Shown here in pieces: positions 1 to 9,665 of a stretch of DNA of 64,000 bases. The first letter of the stretch is position 1. The number at the start of each line of letters is the position of its first letter. Position numbers and translations under genes: made by a program. Location: positions 1 through 64,000 of the forward strand of contig NZ_FNNZ01000019.1 of the NCBI RefSeq assembly GCF_900106925.1, written 5' to 3'. The DNA comes from Thiocapsa roseopersicina. Lineage in GTDB: Bacteria > Pseudomonadota > Gammaproteobacteria > Chromatiales > Chromatiaceae. The notes under the pieces were generated by a model. The model was not told where the DNA came from. It made no database searches and saw only the letters and a program-made list of their open reading frames with translations.

Positions 1-86
1 ATTTGGCTCGGCCTGCAACGCGTCACGGACTTCGCCGCGGGGCTCAGATATGCTCGACAGGCTCATGATTCATGAGATGTGTGTAA

Positions 87-572
87 TGGGATGGGTTAGA
101 CGAGATTGCTCCAATTTGTAGAGCATCACCAGGCAATTTGGACTGGCACATAGTGCGGCCGATCGCGGGAGTAACAGAGACCTATACAGTGATCATCCGG
201 TTCGATACGACGGATCACCTCAAGAGCTGGATGGCGTCGAGCGAGCGCGCGCGACTCATATCAAAGGTTGAGCCCCTGTTTGCCGGAACCGACGACTTCT
301 ACATTAGCAGCGGTTTGGATTTCTGGTTCACCCCCGCCGGTGCCAAAGCAAAAATACCAAAGCGTTGGAAGCAGTACCTGATTACTTGGTCGGCTATCTA
401 TCCACTGGCCCTTGGAGTGCCTTATTTTGTCACCCCCGTGCTTCGCCTGTTTGGGGTTTCTGAAAGCCTGTTGCTAACAACACTTGCGGTCACTGCCGTA
501 ATAGTTTTTCTTATGGTCTATGTAGTCATGCCGCGCTACACCCGCTTGATGCAGCGGTGGCTTTTCAATTGA
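87..572 (+). pseudogene. Antibiotic biosynthesis monooxygenase (ABM)-like membrane protein, N-terminally truncated
   Basis: The open frame starts after a stop at 84-86 and has no good start codon; TTG at 138 is the first usable one. The readable part matches the second half of an ABM domain (YTVIIRFDTTDHLKSW) followed by the hallmark tail of membrane-bound ABM proteins: a GLDFWF motif, a basic stretch (PKRWKQYLITW) and two hydrophobic segments near codons 100-150, ending in MPRYTRLMQRWLF. The family usually has about 35-40 more residues at the N-terminus, and nothing similar is readable upstream in any frame. Base composition is lower in GC than most of the window. I read it as a decayed gene; a functional short version from TTG 138 (144 aa) cannot be excluded. 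Confidence 0.5.
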
Positions 573-828
573 CAGTGCAGCCTAACAAAGCAATACAAAG
601 AACAAGCCGCTGAACGCAGTGCTATCCCTGACGTGCGAGGTCCGAAACGGGCCGTATTCCGCTATTGGGAGCGAGATCGCGTGCGTCCGCTACGCGCGTT
701 GAAGAGTCACTCGGATTGACTTGACGTGCGACGACTTGTGGCCGATTGTGTGCTTAAGGGAAGCATGTCGGCTATTCGTTCAATTCTGGTCCTGGCGCGG
801 ATTAGGGCCGATCCGGGCCTGGACTATA

Positions 829-1253
829 TCAATAGTTCGCGGGTATGACCCTGAACGGGTAGTCGGGCTCACGATAGCCCTCAGCCTTCTGACGCTTGGG
901 CAGCGTCACCTTTTCACGCTGCAGCTCCTCGTACGGAACCCGGCCCAAGAGGTGGCTGATGATGTTCAGCCGCGCCCGTTTCTTGTCGTCCGAGGGGGGA
1001 CGTACCAAGGCGCCCAAGCGGTGTCGGTCGCCGCAAACATGGCGTCGCGCGCCCGTGAATAATCGTACCAGCGGCTGTAGGACTTGAGATCCATCGGCGT
1101 GAGCTTCCAGACCTTGCGACCGTCCTCGATGCGGCCCTCCAATCGGCGCGTCTGCTCCTCGGGACTGACCTCGAGCCAGTATTTGAAGAGGATGATCCCG
1201 GAATCCACCATCGCCCGCTCGACCAGCGGGGTCATCTGCAGAAAGTGGTTTGT
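829..1253 (-). pseudogene. Polyphosphate kinase 2 (PPK2) remnant, frameshifted and 5'-truncated
   Basis: PPK2 transfers phosphate between polyphosphate and nucleotides. On the minus strand one frame (about 1253 to 1000) reads TPLVERAMVDSGIILFKYWL, EEQTRRLE and WKLTPMDLKSYSRWYDYSRA, ending at TAWAPWYV. The match then continues in the next frame (1000 to 829) with DDKKRARLNIISHLLGRVPY and LPKRQ. The switch falls on a run of six G at 994-999; a seventh base would restore the frame. The N-terminal half with the Walker A motif is absent, and homology stops near 1253, just before the end of the neighbouring minus-strand gene. The conserved residues that remain are intact, so the loss looks recent. 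Confidence 0.8.
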
Positions 1254-1270
1254 TTGCTCCGAATTCGATC

Positions 1271-2275
1271 TCAAAGATAGCGCTCCGCCGCTGCGACGAA
1301 ATCCTCGCGCGGTGGAATCTCGGCGGGTGTGATCATCAGTGGCAGCATCACGAGCCGCCACCCGCGCGCGTTGTGCAACTCCTTCAGGACGATGTGCCGA
1401 GCGGACGGCTCTCCTGCATCGCGCCGAATATTCATCGCATCGAGCGAGAGGTCGAGCTCTTCCGCCCAGAACTGGCGCTCGGCCTCGGCGAGCGAGTCGG
1501 CGACGATGCCGAGATGCGCCCGCAAGACACCATCATCCGCGCCCAAGACCGCGAGCTGAGCCGTGATGGCATCCAGATCGGCCGTGAGGGCAGCGGGGTC
1601 GGGAGGCGCGCCCTGTGCTTCCTCGAAGGTCCAGCCTCCGCGTTCCAGCGTCGCGCGCTTGCGGCGCAGCAGGTCGCGCTGGCGGATCAGATCCTCACGC
1701 TCCACCCGGACCTCGGCGATCCGGTTCAATGCCAAGGCGAGCAGATGATCGAAGGCTCGCCGTTCCAAGGCACGGCGCATCTCGACCTCGCCGGCCCGAG
1801 GATCCAACAGTCGATGACCGGTGAAGCTGACCGCGACCTGCGGCACATCGCGCCGCACCTGATCGCCGACCAGATCCATGCCTAGGATGTTTCGCTCCAC
1901 ACGCTCGGCGAGGAGCAGGCCGCTTACCCGCTCGGCGGCAGCACCCTCCGGCGTCGCCAGAAAGGCCGTCAGGGCGGGATCCCGTCCGAAGATCCCGAGC
2001 ATGTCCGCGGCGGACGAGAAGACCGCAGCCAGACGAGGATCCTCGCCGTGCTCGCGACGCCCGGCCATCAGCGGTGCCGGGATGGCGTCCACCAGGGCGA
2101 CGACTTGATCGATCGCATGGATGACCGGCGCCCGAAGACGCTTGCGGTAACCCGGCAGCAACCGCAGCCGCGCGTCCGTGCCCTCCACGGCGCGCTCGAT
2201 AGCCGCCTCGATCAGCGATTCGGGATAGCGTCCGCGTGACTCGCCGCCGCGGAAGATGGACTGAAACAGGTTCAT
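1271..2275 (-). CDS. Hypothetical coiled-coil protein, 334 aa
   Basis: No family is recognised. The start ATG (2273-2275) follows a good ribosome site (GGGGAG about ten bases upstream) and gives MNLFQSIFRGG; a longer in-frame extension upstream is low-complexity and lacks such a site. The protein is soluble with no signal peptide. The middle third is rich in Arg, Leu and Glu with heptad-like spacing (ERRAFDHLLALALNRIAEV, DLIRQRDLLRRKRATLE), suggesting a coiled coil, and it ends in a compact acidic/aromatic domain. It is divergent from the small gene at 2467. The PPK2 remnant begins directly after its stop codon. Confidence 0.65.
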   Translation of the reverse strand: MNLFQSIFRGGESRGRYPESLIEAAIERAVEGTDARLRLLPGYRKRLRAPVIHAIDQVVALVDAIPAPLMAGRREHGEDPRLAAVFSSAADMLGIFGRDPALTAFLATPEGAAAERVSGLLLAERVERNILGMDLVGDQVRRDVPQVAVSFTGHRLLDPRAGEVEMRRALERRAFDHLLALALNRIAEVRVEREDLIRQRDLLRRKRATLERGGWTFEEAQGAPPDPAALTADLDAITAQLAVLGADDGVLRAHLGIVADSLAEAERQFWAEELDLSLDAMNIRRDAGEPSARHIVLKELHNARGWRLVMLPLMITPAEIPPREDFVAAAERYL

Positions 2276-2466
2276 GCCGCTGATCTCCCCGTCTGAACCG
2301 ACGTATCGAGGCTTGCCTTTCAAGAGTTCCGATCTCGCAGGCGCAAGCGTATTCTCTTGCTCTCGGCCCGTCACGCGCCGATCTGCTCGGAGGCAAGCAT
2401 CCGGTCTCCGGAGACCGCTTCGATCGGCGCGAAAACGCAATCAACCTAATCTCCCGGGAGAGCACC

Positions 2467-2745
2467 ATGACCGACACCTCTCACCAAGACGGTGTGATCG
2501 TTGCCATTCTCGATCGCTTCGAGAAGTTTCGACTGCCGCGCGCGCTCGACATCAAGGCGAAGGTCGACCGCGGCGAGAGACTCGACGACACCGACCTCGC
2601 CCATCTTCATGCGGTCTTCGAGGATGCGGAGGACATGAAGCGCTACGTGGATCAGCGCCCGGACGTGCAGGGTTTCTACACGCGTGCGATCGCGCTGTAC
2701 CAGGAGATTACCAAGAAGGCATTGGAGAACGAGCAATCGGCGTAG
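2467..2745 (+). CDS. Small conserved-looking hypothetical protein, 92 aa
   Basis: ATG at 2467 is preceded by GGGAGAG, a good ribosome site. The product is a small acidic, fully helical-looking soluble protein ([18 protein letters not shown], then [20 protein letters not shown]) with no signal peptide, cysteines or recognised domain. It is divergently placed from the 1271-2275 gene and lies about 230 bases before the GH94 gene. Codon use matches its neighbours, supporting a real gene. Function unknown. Confidence 0.65.
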   Translation: MTDTSHQDGVIVAILDRFEKFRLPRALDIKAKVDRGERLDDTDLAHLHAVFEDAEDMKRYVDQRPDVQGFYTRAIALYQEITKKALENEQSA

Positions 2746-2974
2746 AGATGCGCGCTCGCCGGACCCAAGCAAGGGGCTCCCGGGTGTTATCGGGCAAACA
2801 GCCGGCGATGCGCCCGTCGGCGCCTCCCGCGAGCCCACCACGAACATATTCGATCAGATCGATGGCGTTACCTCGACTCCCTTCGGGCACACGGGCCTGG
2901 TTTCGCACCGCCTGCTCTCGCGTCTCCCGGCCGTCGTGATCGGCACCACAACGAACGAAGAGGGCCAGCCCGAC

Positions 2975-5900
2975 ATGTACCCCATCCGCCTCGAAAGCCC
3001 CTCCGGCTTGACCGTGGAGGTGAATGCCAACGGCTCCATCCGCCGCTGGGATTACGAGGACCTCATGCTCAACCTCTTCCTCGGCAACGAGCTGGAAGGC
3101 GGTCCGGCAAACCTCTATCTCCGCCGGCTCGGGGAGGCCGTCGAGTCCATTCCCTTGCTCGGTCCGCGCAGTCCGGCCGAGGTGCGGTGCGACAGCCGCG
3201 GTTTAGCGCTGGCCGGCACTTGGCGGGACATTCGCTTCACCGTCTCGCTCGTCCTGGCGAAGACGGCGCCCGCCTGGTTCTGGCATCTGGCCCTGGAGAA
3301 CACCGGCGACGCCGTGGCCACGCTGGATCTGGTCTATGCGCAAGACCTGGCGCTGGCCCATTACGGGGCGGTGCGCCTCAACGAGTACTACGTCAGCCAG
3401 TATCTCGACCACACTCCGTTGGCCCATCCCGAGCGGGGCCTGGTGCTGGCCTCGCGACAAAATCAATCCATGGGCGGCCGCAACCCCTGGTGTCTGATCG
3501 GCTCCCTGGGCGAAGGCGTCGGCTACGCGACCGATGCCTTGCAGGTTTACGGGCTCGCGACGCGGGCGGGTCAGAGCCCGGCGGCCTTGACCGCCGGTCT
3601 ACCGAGCATTCGCCGACAGCATGAGCACGCGATGGCCGCCATCCAGGACGCGCCGGTGCAGCTCCAGCCGGGTGAACGGGTCGCGCGGGGATTCTTCGGC
3701 TGGCTCGAGGCCGATCATCCCGAGGCGACCGCGGCGACCGACCTGACCCGAGTCGAGCAGGCGCTCGCCCTGCCGGAGGCCGTGCCGGCGCCGGCCCCTG
3801 ATTCGGGCGAATGGAGGAGCCCCGGCGCGAGCCTGTTCAGCACGGCGCCGCTGTTGGATGCGCAGGATCTGACGGATGCAGGGATCGCCGCCCTCTTCGG
3901 AACCCGCCTGCGGGAGGTGGAACGGGAGGACGGCCGCCCCCTGTCCTTCTTCGTGGACGAGCACTCGCACGTCGCGCTGCGGGCCAAGGAGCTGAAGGTG
4001 CTGCGCCCTCACGGACAGATCCTGCGCACCGGCGGCGGACTGACCCCGGACGAAGCGGCCCTGACCTCGACCTGTTGGATGGCGGGCGTCTTCCATTCGA
4101 TGGTGACCCAGGGTCACGTCAGCATCAATCGGTTGCTCTCCACCACCCACGGCTACTTGGGCCTCTTCCGTTCGCACGGCCAAAGGCTGTTCATCGAGAT
4201 CGACGGCGCTTGGCGGCTCCTCGATTGCCCCTCCGCCTTCGAGATGAACCCCCAGGGCTGCCGCTGGTACTACCGACACGCAGGCGGACTGATTCGGGTC
4301 GAGAGCCTCGCCTTCACCGACCGCCATGAGCTCCTCTTATCGGTCGAGGTCCTGGAAGGAGCCCCCCTGCGCTTCCTGCTCTCCAACCATGCGGCAATCA
4401 ACGGAGACGACGGCTCGGACCCGGTGCCGGTGATCTATGAGCAGGACGACCAAGGGTTCTTTATCCGCCCCATCCCGGAGTGCGACGTCGGCCGCCGTTT
4501 TCCCGACGGCGGCTTCCGCCTCGACCTCCTGCCGGGAACCCGACTCGAACGCATCGGCGGGGACGAGTTGCTGTTTGCCGACGGGCGGTCTCGGGGCCAG
4601 CCGTTTCTCTGCCTCGTGAGCGAGCCTGCCCGCTCCATCGGTTTTCGCATCACCGGCCGCCTGGTGTCCGAGCCCGAGGCGGAGCTGCTGCCGGAGGATC
4701 GCTATTGGAGCCGAATCACGGGCGGGCTGCGCCTTCACCCGCCCCTCGGCAGCCCGCTGGCCGAGGAGACAGCGCGCCTGGCCGAGATCATCCCCTGGCT
4801 GGCGAACAACGCGCTGATCCATTATCTCAGCCCGCGGGGTCTGGAGCAGTATTCCGGCGGCGGCTGGGGCACCCGGGACGTCACCCAGGGGCCGGTGGAG
4901 ATGCTGCTGGCGCTCGGCCGTCCGGAGCCTGTCCGCGATCTTCTCCTGCGTGTCTTCAAACAGCAGAATCCAGACGGGGACTGGCCCCAATGGTTCATGT
5001 TCTTCGAGCGAGAGCGCGGCATCCGGCCCGACGACTCCCACGGCGATATCGTCTTCTGGCCCCTGCTGGCGCTGGCCCAGTACCTGCTGACCTCGGGCGA
5101 TGAGGCGCTTCTGGACGAGAACCTCCCCTTCTTCCATCCCGACGGCGATGAACGGGCGGAGGTCGCACCGATCCGAGCGCATCTCGAACGTGCGCTCGGG
5201 GTCATCCGCAACCGCCGCATCCCGGACACCGAGCTGGCAGCCTACGGTCACGGCGACTGGAACGACTCCCTGCAGCCGGTCGACCCCGCCATGCGGGAGC
5301 GCTTGTGCAGCGCCTGGACCGTCACGCTGCATTTCCAAATCCTCGCGACCCTGGCTGCGGCCTTCGGGTATCTGAGGTGCGACGCGGAGTCGGTGCAGTA
5401 CAGGACGATGGCCGAGCAGGTCCGGGCGGACTTCCAGCGCCTGCTGATCGTCGACGACACCCTGACGGGATTCGCCGACTTCAAGGATCCGGCCGACATT
5501 CGTTACCTACTTCATCCGCGGGATCCGGACACCGGTATCGCCTACAGCCTGCTGGCGATGGTGCATGCCATCATCGACGGACTCTTCACCCCGGAGCAGG
5601 CGCGCCGCCATCTCGACCTGATCGAGACCCATCTGCTCGGCCCCGATGGAACCCGGCTGTTCGACCGGCCCATGGCCTATCGCGGGGGATTGCAGGAGCG
5701 GTTCCAGCGGGCGGAGAGCAGCTCCTTCTTCGGCCGCGAGATCGGGCTCATGTATACCCACGCGCATCTGCGCTACACGGAGGCACTGTGGCGTTACGGC
5801 GACGCCGAGCGGTTCTTTCGCGCCCTCTGCCGGACCAATCCCATCGGGATCCGCCAGCGCGTCCCCGCCGCCACGCCGCGTCAGGCCAATTGCTACTATT

Positions 5901-6331
5901 CGAGCTCGGACGCGGCCTTCATGGACCGCTACGAGGCCTACGCGGACTACGATCGGGCGCTGCGCGGCGAGATCCCGCTGGATGGCGGCTGGCGGGTCTA
6001 TTCGAGCGGGGCCGGGATCGGCATGGGCTTGATCCTGCGCTGCCTGCTCGGGCTGCGCTTGGAGCGGGGGCGGCTGGTGATCGATCCGGTTATTCCCGCA
6101 AGCCTGGATGGACTTCAGGCTGCGCTTATGCTCGACGGCCATGCGTTCGAGGTCACCTACCGCATCCGGAGCGCCGGCTGCGGCCCGATCGCCGTGACCC
6201 TCAACGGGGTTGCCCTCAACTTTGCGCGGGGGGTCTCGCCCTACCGCACGGGAGCGGCCGAGATCCTCCTGGAGACCTTCCAGGCAGGGCTCCTTGCCGA
6301 CGGCAATCGGATCGAAATCGAGATCGCCTAG
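2975..6331 (+). CDS. GH94-family glycoside phosphorylase (cellobiose / 1,2-beta-oligoglucan phosphorylase-like)
   Basis: 1118 aa, cytoplasmic, no signal peptide. GH94 enzymes cleave beta-glucosidic bonds with phosphate, releasing sugar 1-phosphate. The N-terminal ~300 residues form a beta-sandwich (YYVSQYLDHTPL). The (alpha/alpha)6 barrel carries GGGWGTRDVTQGPVEMLLAL, QNPDGDWPQWFMFF, DDSHGDIVFWPLLALAQYLL and the GDWND motif (D761-D764) that holds the family's general acid. Length is close to 1,2-beta-oligoglucan phosphorylases (about 1100 aa) and longer than cellobiose phosphorylase (about 820 aa), so a beta-1,2-glucan or related substrate is my inference. ATG 2975 is chosen because AGAGGG lies upstream and the longer open frame to 2684 overlaps the preceding gene. 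The next gene follows by about 105 bases and probably shares its transcript. Confidence 0.82.
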   Translation: MYPIRLESPSGLTVEVNANGSIRRWDYEDLMLNLFLGNELEGGPANLYLRRLGEAVESIPLLGPRSPAEVRCDSRGLALAGTWRDIRFTVSLVLAKTAPAWFWHLALENTGDAVATLDLVYAQDLALAHYGAVRLNEYYVSQYLDHTPLAHPERGLVLASRQNQSMGGRNPWCLIGSLGEGVGYATDALQVYGLATRAGQSPAALTAGLPSIRRQHEHAMAAIQDAPVQLQPGERVARGFFGWLEADHPEATAATDLTRVEQALALPEAVPAPAPDSGEWRSPGASLFSTAPLLDAQDLTDAGIAALFGTRLREVEREDGRPLSFFVDEHSHVALRAKELKVLRPHGQILRTGGGLTPDEAALTSTCWMAGVFHSMVTQGHVSINRLLSTTHGYLGLFRSHGQRLFIEIDGAWRLLDCPSAFEMNPQGCRWYYRHAGGLIRVESLAFTDRHELLLSVEVLEGAPLRFLLSNHAAINGDDGSDPVPVIYEQDDQGFFIRPIPECDVGRRFPDGGFRLDLLPGTRLERIGGDELLFADGRSRGQPFLCLVSEPARSIGFRITGRLVSEPEAELLPEDRYWSRITGGLRLHPPLGSPLAEETARLAEIIPWLANNALIHYLSPRGLEQYSGGGWGTRDVTQGPVEMLLALGRPEPVRDLLLRVFKQQNPDGDWPQWFMFFERERGIRPDDSHGDIVFWPLLALAQYLLTSGDEALLDENLPFFHPDGDERAEVAPIRAHLERALGVIRNRRIPDTELAAYGHGDWNDSLQPVDPAMRERLCSAWTVTLHFQILATLAAAFGYLRCDAESVQYRTMAEQVRADFQRLLIVDDTLTGFADFKDPADIRYLLHPRDPDTGIAYSLLAMVHAIIDGLFTPEQARRHLDLIETHLLGPDGTRLFDRPMAYRGGLQERFQRAESSSFFGREIGLMYTHAHLRYTEALWRYGDAERFFRALCRTNPIGIRQRVPAATPRQANCYYSSSDAAFMDRYEAYADYDRALRGEIPLDGGWRVYSSGAGIGMGLILRCLLGLRLERGRLVIDPVIPASLDGLQAALMLDGHAFEVTYRIRSAGCGPIAVTLNGVALNFARGVSPYRTGAAEILLETFQAGLLADGNRIEIEIA

Positions 6332-6436
6332 TAGAATGCGCTCCCCGGGCGGCGGTATCTGCCCGAGCGGCCCGGCACCGGCTCGGGAGCCGCGCATCCA
6401 GGACGATTTTCAGTCAAACGCACCGGGGGCTTCCCA

Positions 6437-9400
6437 ATGAACGGCGACATCTTGGACGACTTCGAGGACCTGTCCGGCTGGACCGCCATCGCCTCCGGGC
6501 AGGCCCGGTTGGCGCTCTCCCCGGAGCGAGGACGCCGTGGCGGCGCCATGCGAATGGACTTCGACTTCCAGGGCGGCGGGGGCTTCGTGGTCGCGCGCAA
6601 GCTGTTCGCTCCGAGCCTGCCCGAGAGCTACGCCTTCAGCTTCGGCATCCGCGGCAGCGGACCCGGGAACATCTTTGAATTTAAGCTGGTCGACGCATCC
6701 AACCAGAACGTCTGGCGCTGGCGGGTGGAGTCGTTCGATCTCCCTGCGGACTGGCAGACACTGCACATCAAGAGCAGCGAGATCCAATTCGCTTGGGGGC
6801 CGCTCGGCGGCGGTCCGGCGCGTGACATTGCCGCCATCGAGCTGGTGGTCGCGGCCGGACCTGGCGGGCAGGGCGATGTCTGGATCGAAGACCTGCGCTT
6901 CGCGGATACCAGCTACTACCTGACCCCGGCGCTGGAGGCCACCAGCGCGCTGCCGGGATGCGAAGCCTGCCATGTCTGGGATCCCTCCCCCTCCAACGGC
7001 TGGCGCAGCGCGGCTACGGCCGAGCCGCAACGGCTGGTCATCGATTTCCGATGCGAGCGCGAATTTGGCGGGCTGGTGATCCGGTGGGATCGGGACCGGC
7101 GGCCCCACGCCTGCACGGTCCGACTCTCCGGCGACGGGAACGCCTGGCAAACCTGCTTTGCGGCTGCGGACGGGGTGAGCGAGGAGACCTATGTCTACCT
7201 CCCCGGGGGCAGCGCGCGGTTCATCGCGCTGGAGTTGGAGGGAACCCGGCAAGGCGAGGGGTTCGGCATCGTCCATGTCGAGGTCCAGCCGTACGATTTC
7301 TCTCGATCCATCAACGATTTTTTCAGCGCCATCGCGCAGCGCACCCGGGCCGGGCTTTACCCGAAATACCTGCTGGGGCGGCAGACCTACTGGACTCCGG
7401 TCGGGACCGGAGAGGACGTCACCCAGGCCCTCTTCAACGAGGAGGGCCTGGTCGAGGTCGACAAGGGGGCCTTTTCCATCGAGCCCTTCCTCTACGTCGA
7501 TGGTCGGCTCATCACCTGGGCCGACGTGTCGCCGACGCAGACCCTGGAGCAGGGCTACCTGCCGATCCCCTCCTCGCACTGGCAGGCCGGCGAACTGGCA
7601 CTGAACACCACCGCCTTCGCGACCGGACCCTGCGGAGCATCCACCCTCTTCATTCGTTACCGGCTCGCGAACGACTCGGACGCGGCGCGCCGGGTTCGCT
7701 TGTTTGCCGCCATCCGACCCTTCCAGGTGACCCCGACCTGGCAACACTGGCAGCGCTTCGGCGGTGTCAGCCGGATCGGCGAGCTGGCCTTTAAGTCGGG
7801 AACCCTGTGGGTCGATGACCGCAAGCCGGTGATCCCCATCACGGCACCGAGCCAGTTCGGCGCCGCAACCTTTGACCAAGGGGCGATCACGGAGCATCTG
7901 GAAGCGGGTGACCTGCCGACCCGGGAGCTTGTGAAGGATGCCTTCGGTTACGCCTCCGGCGCGTTGCGCTTCGACCTGGAGCTGCCGCCGCATGCCGTCC
8001 GGGAGGTCTATCTCGCCATTCCCTTCGGCACCCGGGACCCGGACCAGCCGGCCAGCCCGCTCGGCGAGCTATCCGGGGCGGAGCAGTTCAGCATCGCGGT
8101 GAATCAGTGGGAAGAGCGGTTGGGGGGATTCGACATCCGCCTGCCGCCCGCGGCATCGGGCGTGGTGGACACGCTCAAGACGGCGGCCGCACATATCCTG
8201 ATCAATCGCGACGGTCCGGCATTGCAACCGGGACCACGCCGGTACTCGCGCGCCTGGATTCGCGACGGCGCCCTGATGGCGGCTGCGTTGGCGCGGGTCG
8301 GACGTGCCGCAGAGGGCCGCGACTTCATTCGCTGGTACGCCGGTTATCAGACGCCGGACGGGAACCTTCCCGACTGTGCCGATCGCGACGGCTGCGAATG
8401 GCTGCCGGAGTACGATAGCTGGGGCGAGTTGATCTTCGCGGTCATGGACCATTACCGATTCACCGGCGACGGCGCCTTCCTTGCCGAGATGTGGCCGGCG
8501 GTCCTGAAATCGGTGAACTATCTGGAATCGCTGCGCAGCCGGCGACTCACCCCCGAGTACCGGAGACCGGAGAAGCGCGCCTATTACGGTCTGCTGCCGG
8601 AGTCCATGAGCCACGAGGGCTACATGGCCCACCCGGTCCACGCGTACTGGGACGATTTCTGGGCAGTCAAGGGGTTCAAGGACGCCGTCGCCATGGCCGA
8701 GATCCTCGGCGACGGCCGTCAAGCCAAGCGCATCGCGGCCCTGCGGGATGATTTCCAGGACACTTTGTACGCCTCGCTGAACCTCGTCATCCGGGAACGC
8801 GCACTGGATTTCATACCCGGCTCGGTGGAATTCGCGGACTTCGACCCGACGGCGACAGCCATCGCCATCTCGGTGGCCGATGAGCTGCACCGCCTGCCGC
8901 GCCCGGCCATCGACCAGACCTTCGCGACCTATCTGGAGGGCTTTCGCGCACGGGTTCGCGGCGATACCCCTTGGGCCAACTACAGTGCCTACGAGATCCG
9001 GATCATCGGCGCGCTGGTGCGCGTCGGAAGACGCCAAGAGGCGCATGAGCTGTTGCGGTTCTTTTTCGCCGACCGCCGCATCGGGCCCTGGAACCAATGG
9101 CCCGAGATCTCTTGGCGCGATCCGCTCGGCCCCAGTTTCATCGGCGACATGCCGCACAGCTGGATCGGCGCCGAGTACATCCTCGCCGTCCGCAGTCTGT
9201 TCGCCTACGAGCGCGAGGTCGACCACAGTCTCGTCATCGCTGCGGGAATCGCAGCGGAATGGTTGGTCGAAGGCGGGCAGATCGAGGTGCGAGACCTTCC
9301 GACCCACTACGGCCGACTCAGCTACCGCCTGCGTCGGGAGGCACCCGACACCTGGCGGATAACCCTGGAGGGAGATTTGGTCATGCCGCCCGGCGGCATC

Positions 9401-9526
9401 ATCGTCATGCCACCGCTGCCGCACCCGCTGGCTCAGGTCCGGATCAACGGCCTGAACAGCACGGCGTTCGCGCCGGAATGGGCCAGGTGCGGGGAATGTC
9501 CCGCCGATATGGTGTTGCGGTCCTGA
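6437..9526 (+). CDS. Large carbohydrate-active protein: two beta-sandwich modules plus (alpha/alpha)6 glycosidase-like domain
   Basis: 1029 aa, no signal peptide, hence cytoplasmic. Residues 1-150 resemble a CIA30/CBM-type jelly roll (DDFEDLSGWT ... DVWIEDLRF). Residues ~155-290 resemble a discoidin/F5-8C module (WRSAATAEPQRLVIDF ... ARFIALELEG). A linker beta domain follows, and from about 560 an (alpha/alpha)6 barrel with SRAWIRDGALMAAALARVG, DCEWLPEYDSWGELIF-like acidic motifs and AYWDDFWAVKGFKDA. The barrel layout is like GH63/GH37/GH94 relatives. The acidic pairs (WIRD, YWDD, PEYDS) are plausible catalytic residues, but no exact family can be assigned by eye. Its place directly after the GH94 gene suggests the two act on the same glucan. 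Confidence 0.7.
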   Translation: MNGDILDDFEDLSGWTAIASGQARLALSPERGRRGGAMRMDFDFQGGGGFVVARKLFAPSLPESYAFSFGIRGSGPGNIFEFKLVDASNQNVWRWRVESFDLPADWQTLHIKSSEIQFAWGPLGGGPARDIAAIELVVAAGPGGQGDVWIEDLRFADTSYYLTPALEATSALPGCEACHVWDPSPSNGWRSAATAEPQRLVIDFRCEREFGGLVIRWDRDRRPHACTVRLSGDGNAWQTCFAAADGVSEETYVYLPGGSARFIALELEGTRQGEGFGIVHVEVQPYDFSRSINDFFSAIAQRTRAGLYPKYLLGRQTYWTPVGTGEDVTQALFNEEGLVEVDKGAFSIEPFLYVDGRLITWADVSPTQTLEQGYLPIPSSHWQAGELALNTTAFATGPCGASTLFIRYRLANDSDAARRVRLFAAIRPFQVTPTWQHWQRFGGVSRIGELAFKSGTLWVDDRKPVIPITAPSQFGAATFDQGAITEHLEAGDLPTRELVKDAFGYASGALRFDLELPPHAVREVYLAIPFGTRDPDQPASPLGELSGAEQFSIAVNQWEERLGGFDIRLPPAASGVVDTLKTAAAHILINRDGPALQPGPRRYSRAWIRDGALMAAALARVGRAAEGRDFIRWYAGYQTPDGNLPDCADRDGCEWLPEYDSWGELIFAVMDHYRFTGDGAFLAEMWPAVLKSVNYLESLRSRRLTPEYRRPEKRAYYGLLPESMSHEGYMAHPVHAYWDDFWAVKGFKDAVAMAEILGDGRQAKRIAALRDDFQDTLYASLNLVIRERALDFIPGSVEFADFDPTATAIAISVADELHRLPRPAIDQTFATYLEGFRARVRGDTPWANYSAYEIRIIGALVRVGRRQEAHELLRFFFADRRIGPWNQWPEISWRDPLGPSFIGDMPHSWIGAEYILAVRSLFAYEREVDHSLVIAAGIAAEWLVEGGQIEVRDLPTHYGRLSYRLRREAPDTWRITLEGDLVMPPGGIIVMPPLPHPLAQVRINGLNSTAFAPEWARCGECPADMVLRS

Positions 9527-9665
9527 ATGCCATTATTAAGCAACCGCTTAACTGCGATCGCTGCGGTGGTACATAAGCAACCGGCTTCAATCTCAAATCA
9601 TCGACCACACGGCCACGGTCGGATCGGCCTCCGGCGCCTGTTCCTCGCTCGACGGGGCCGACAGA

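Noticed and set aside
721-1087. Plus-strand open frames over 721-1087
   Set aside because: They lie antisense to the PPK2 remnant and show no domain; shadows.
2684-2974. N-terminal extension of the GH94 gene to 2684
   Set aside because: Overlaps the small gene at 2467-2745, has no ribosome site and low-complexity sequence; ATG 2975 fits the domain start.
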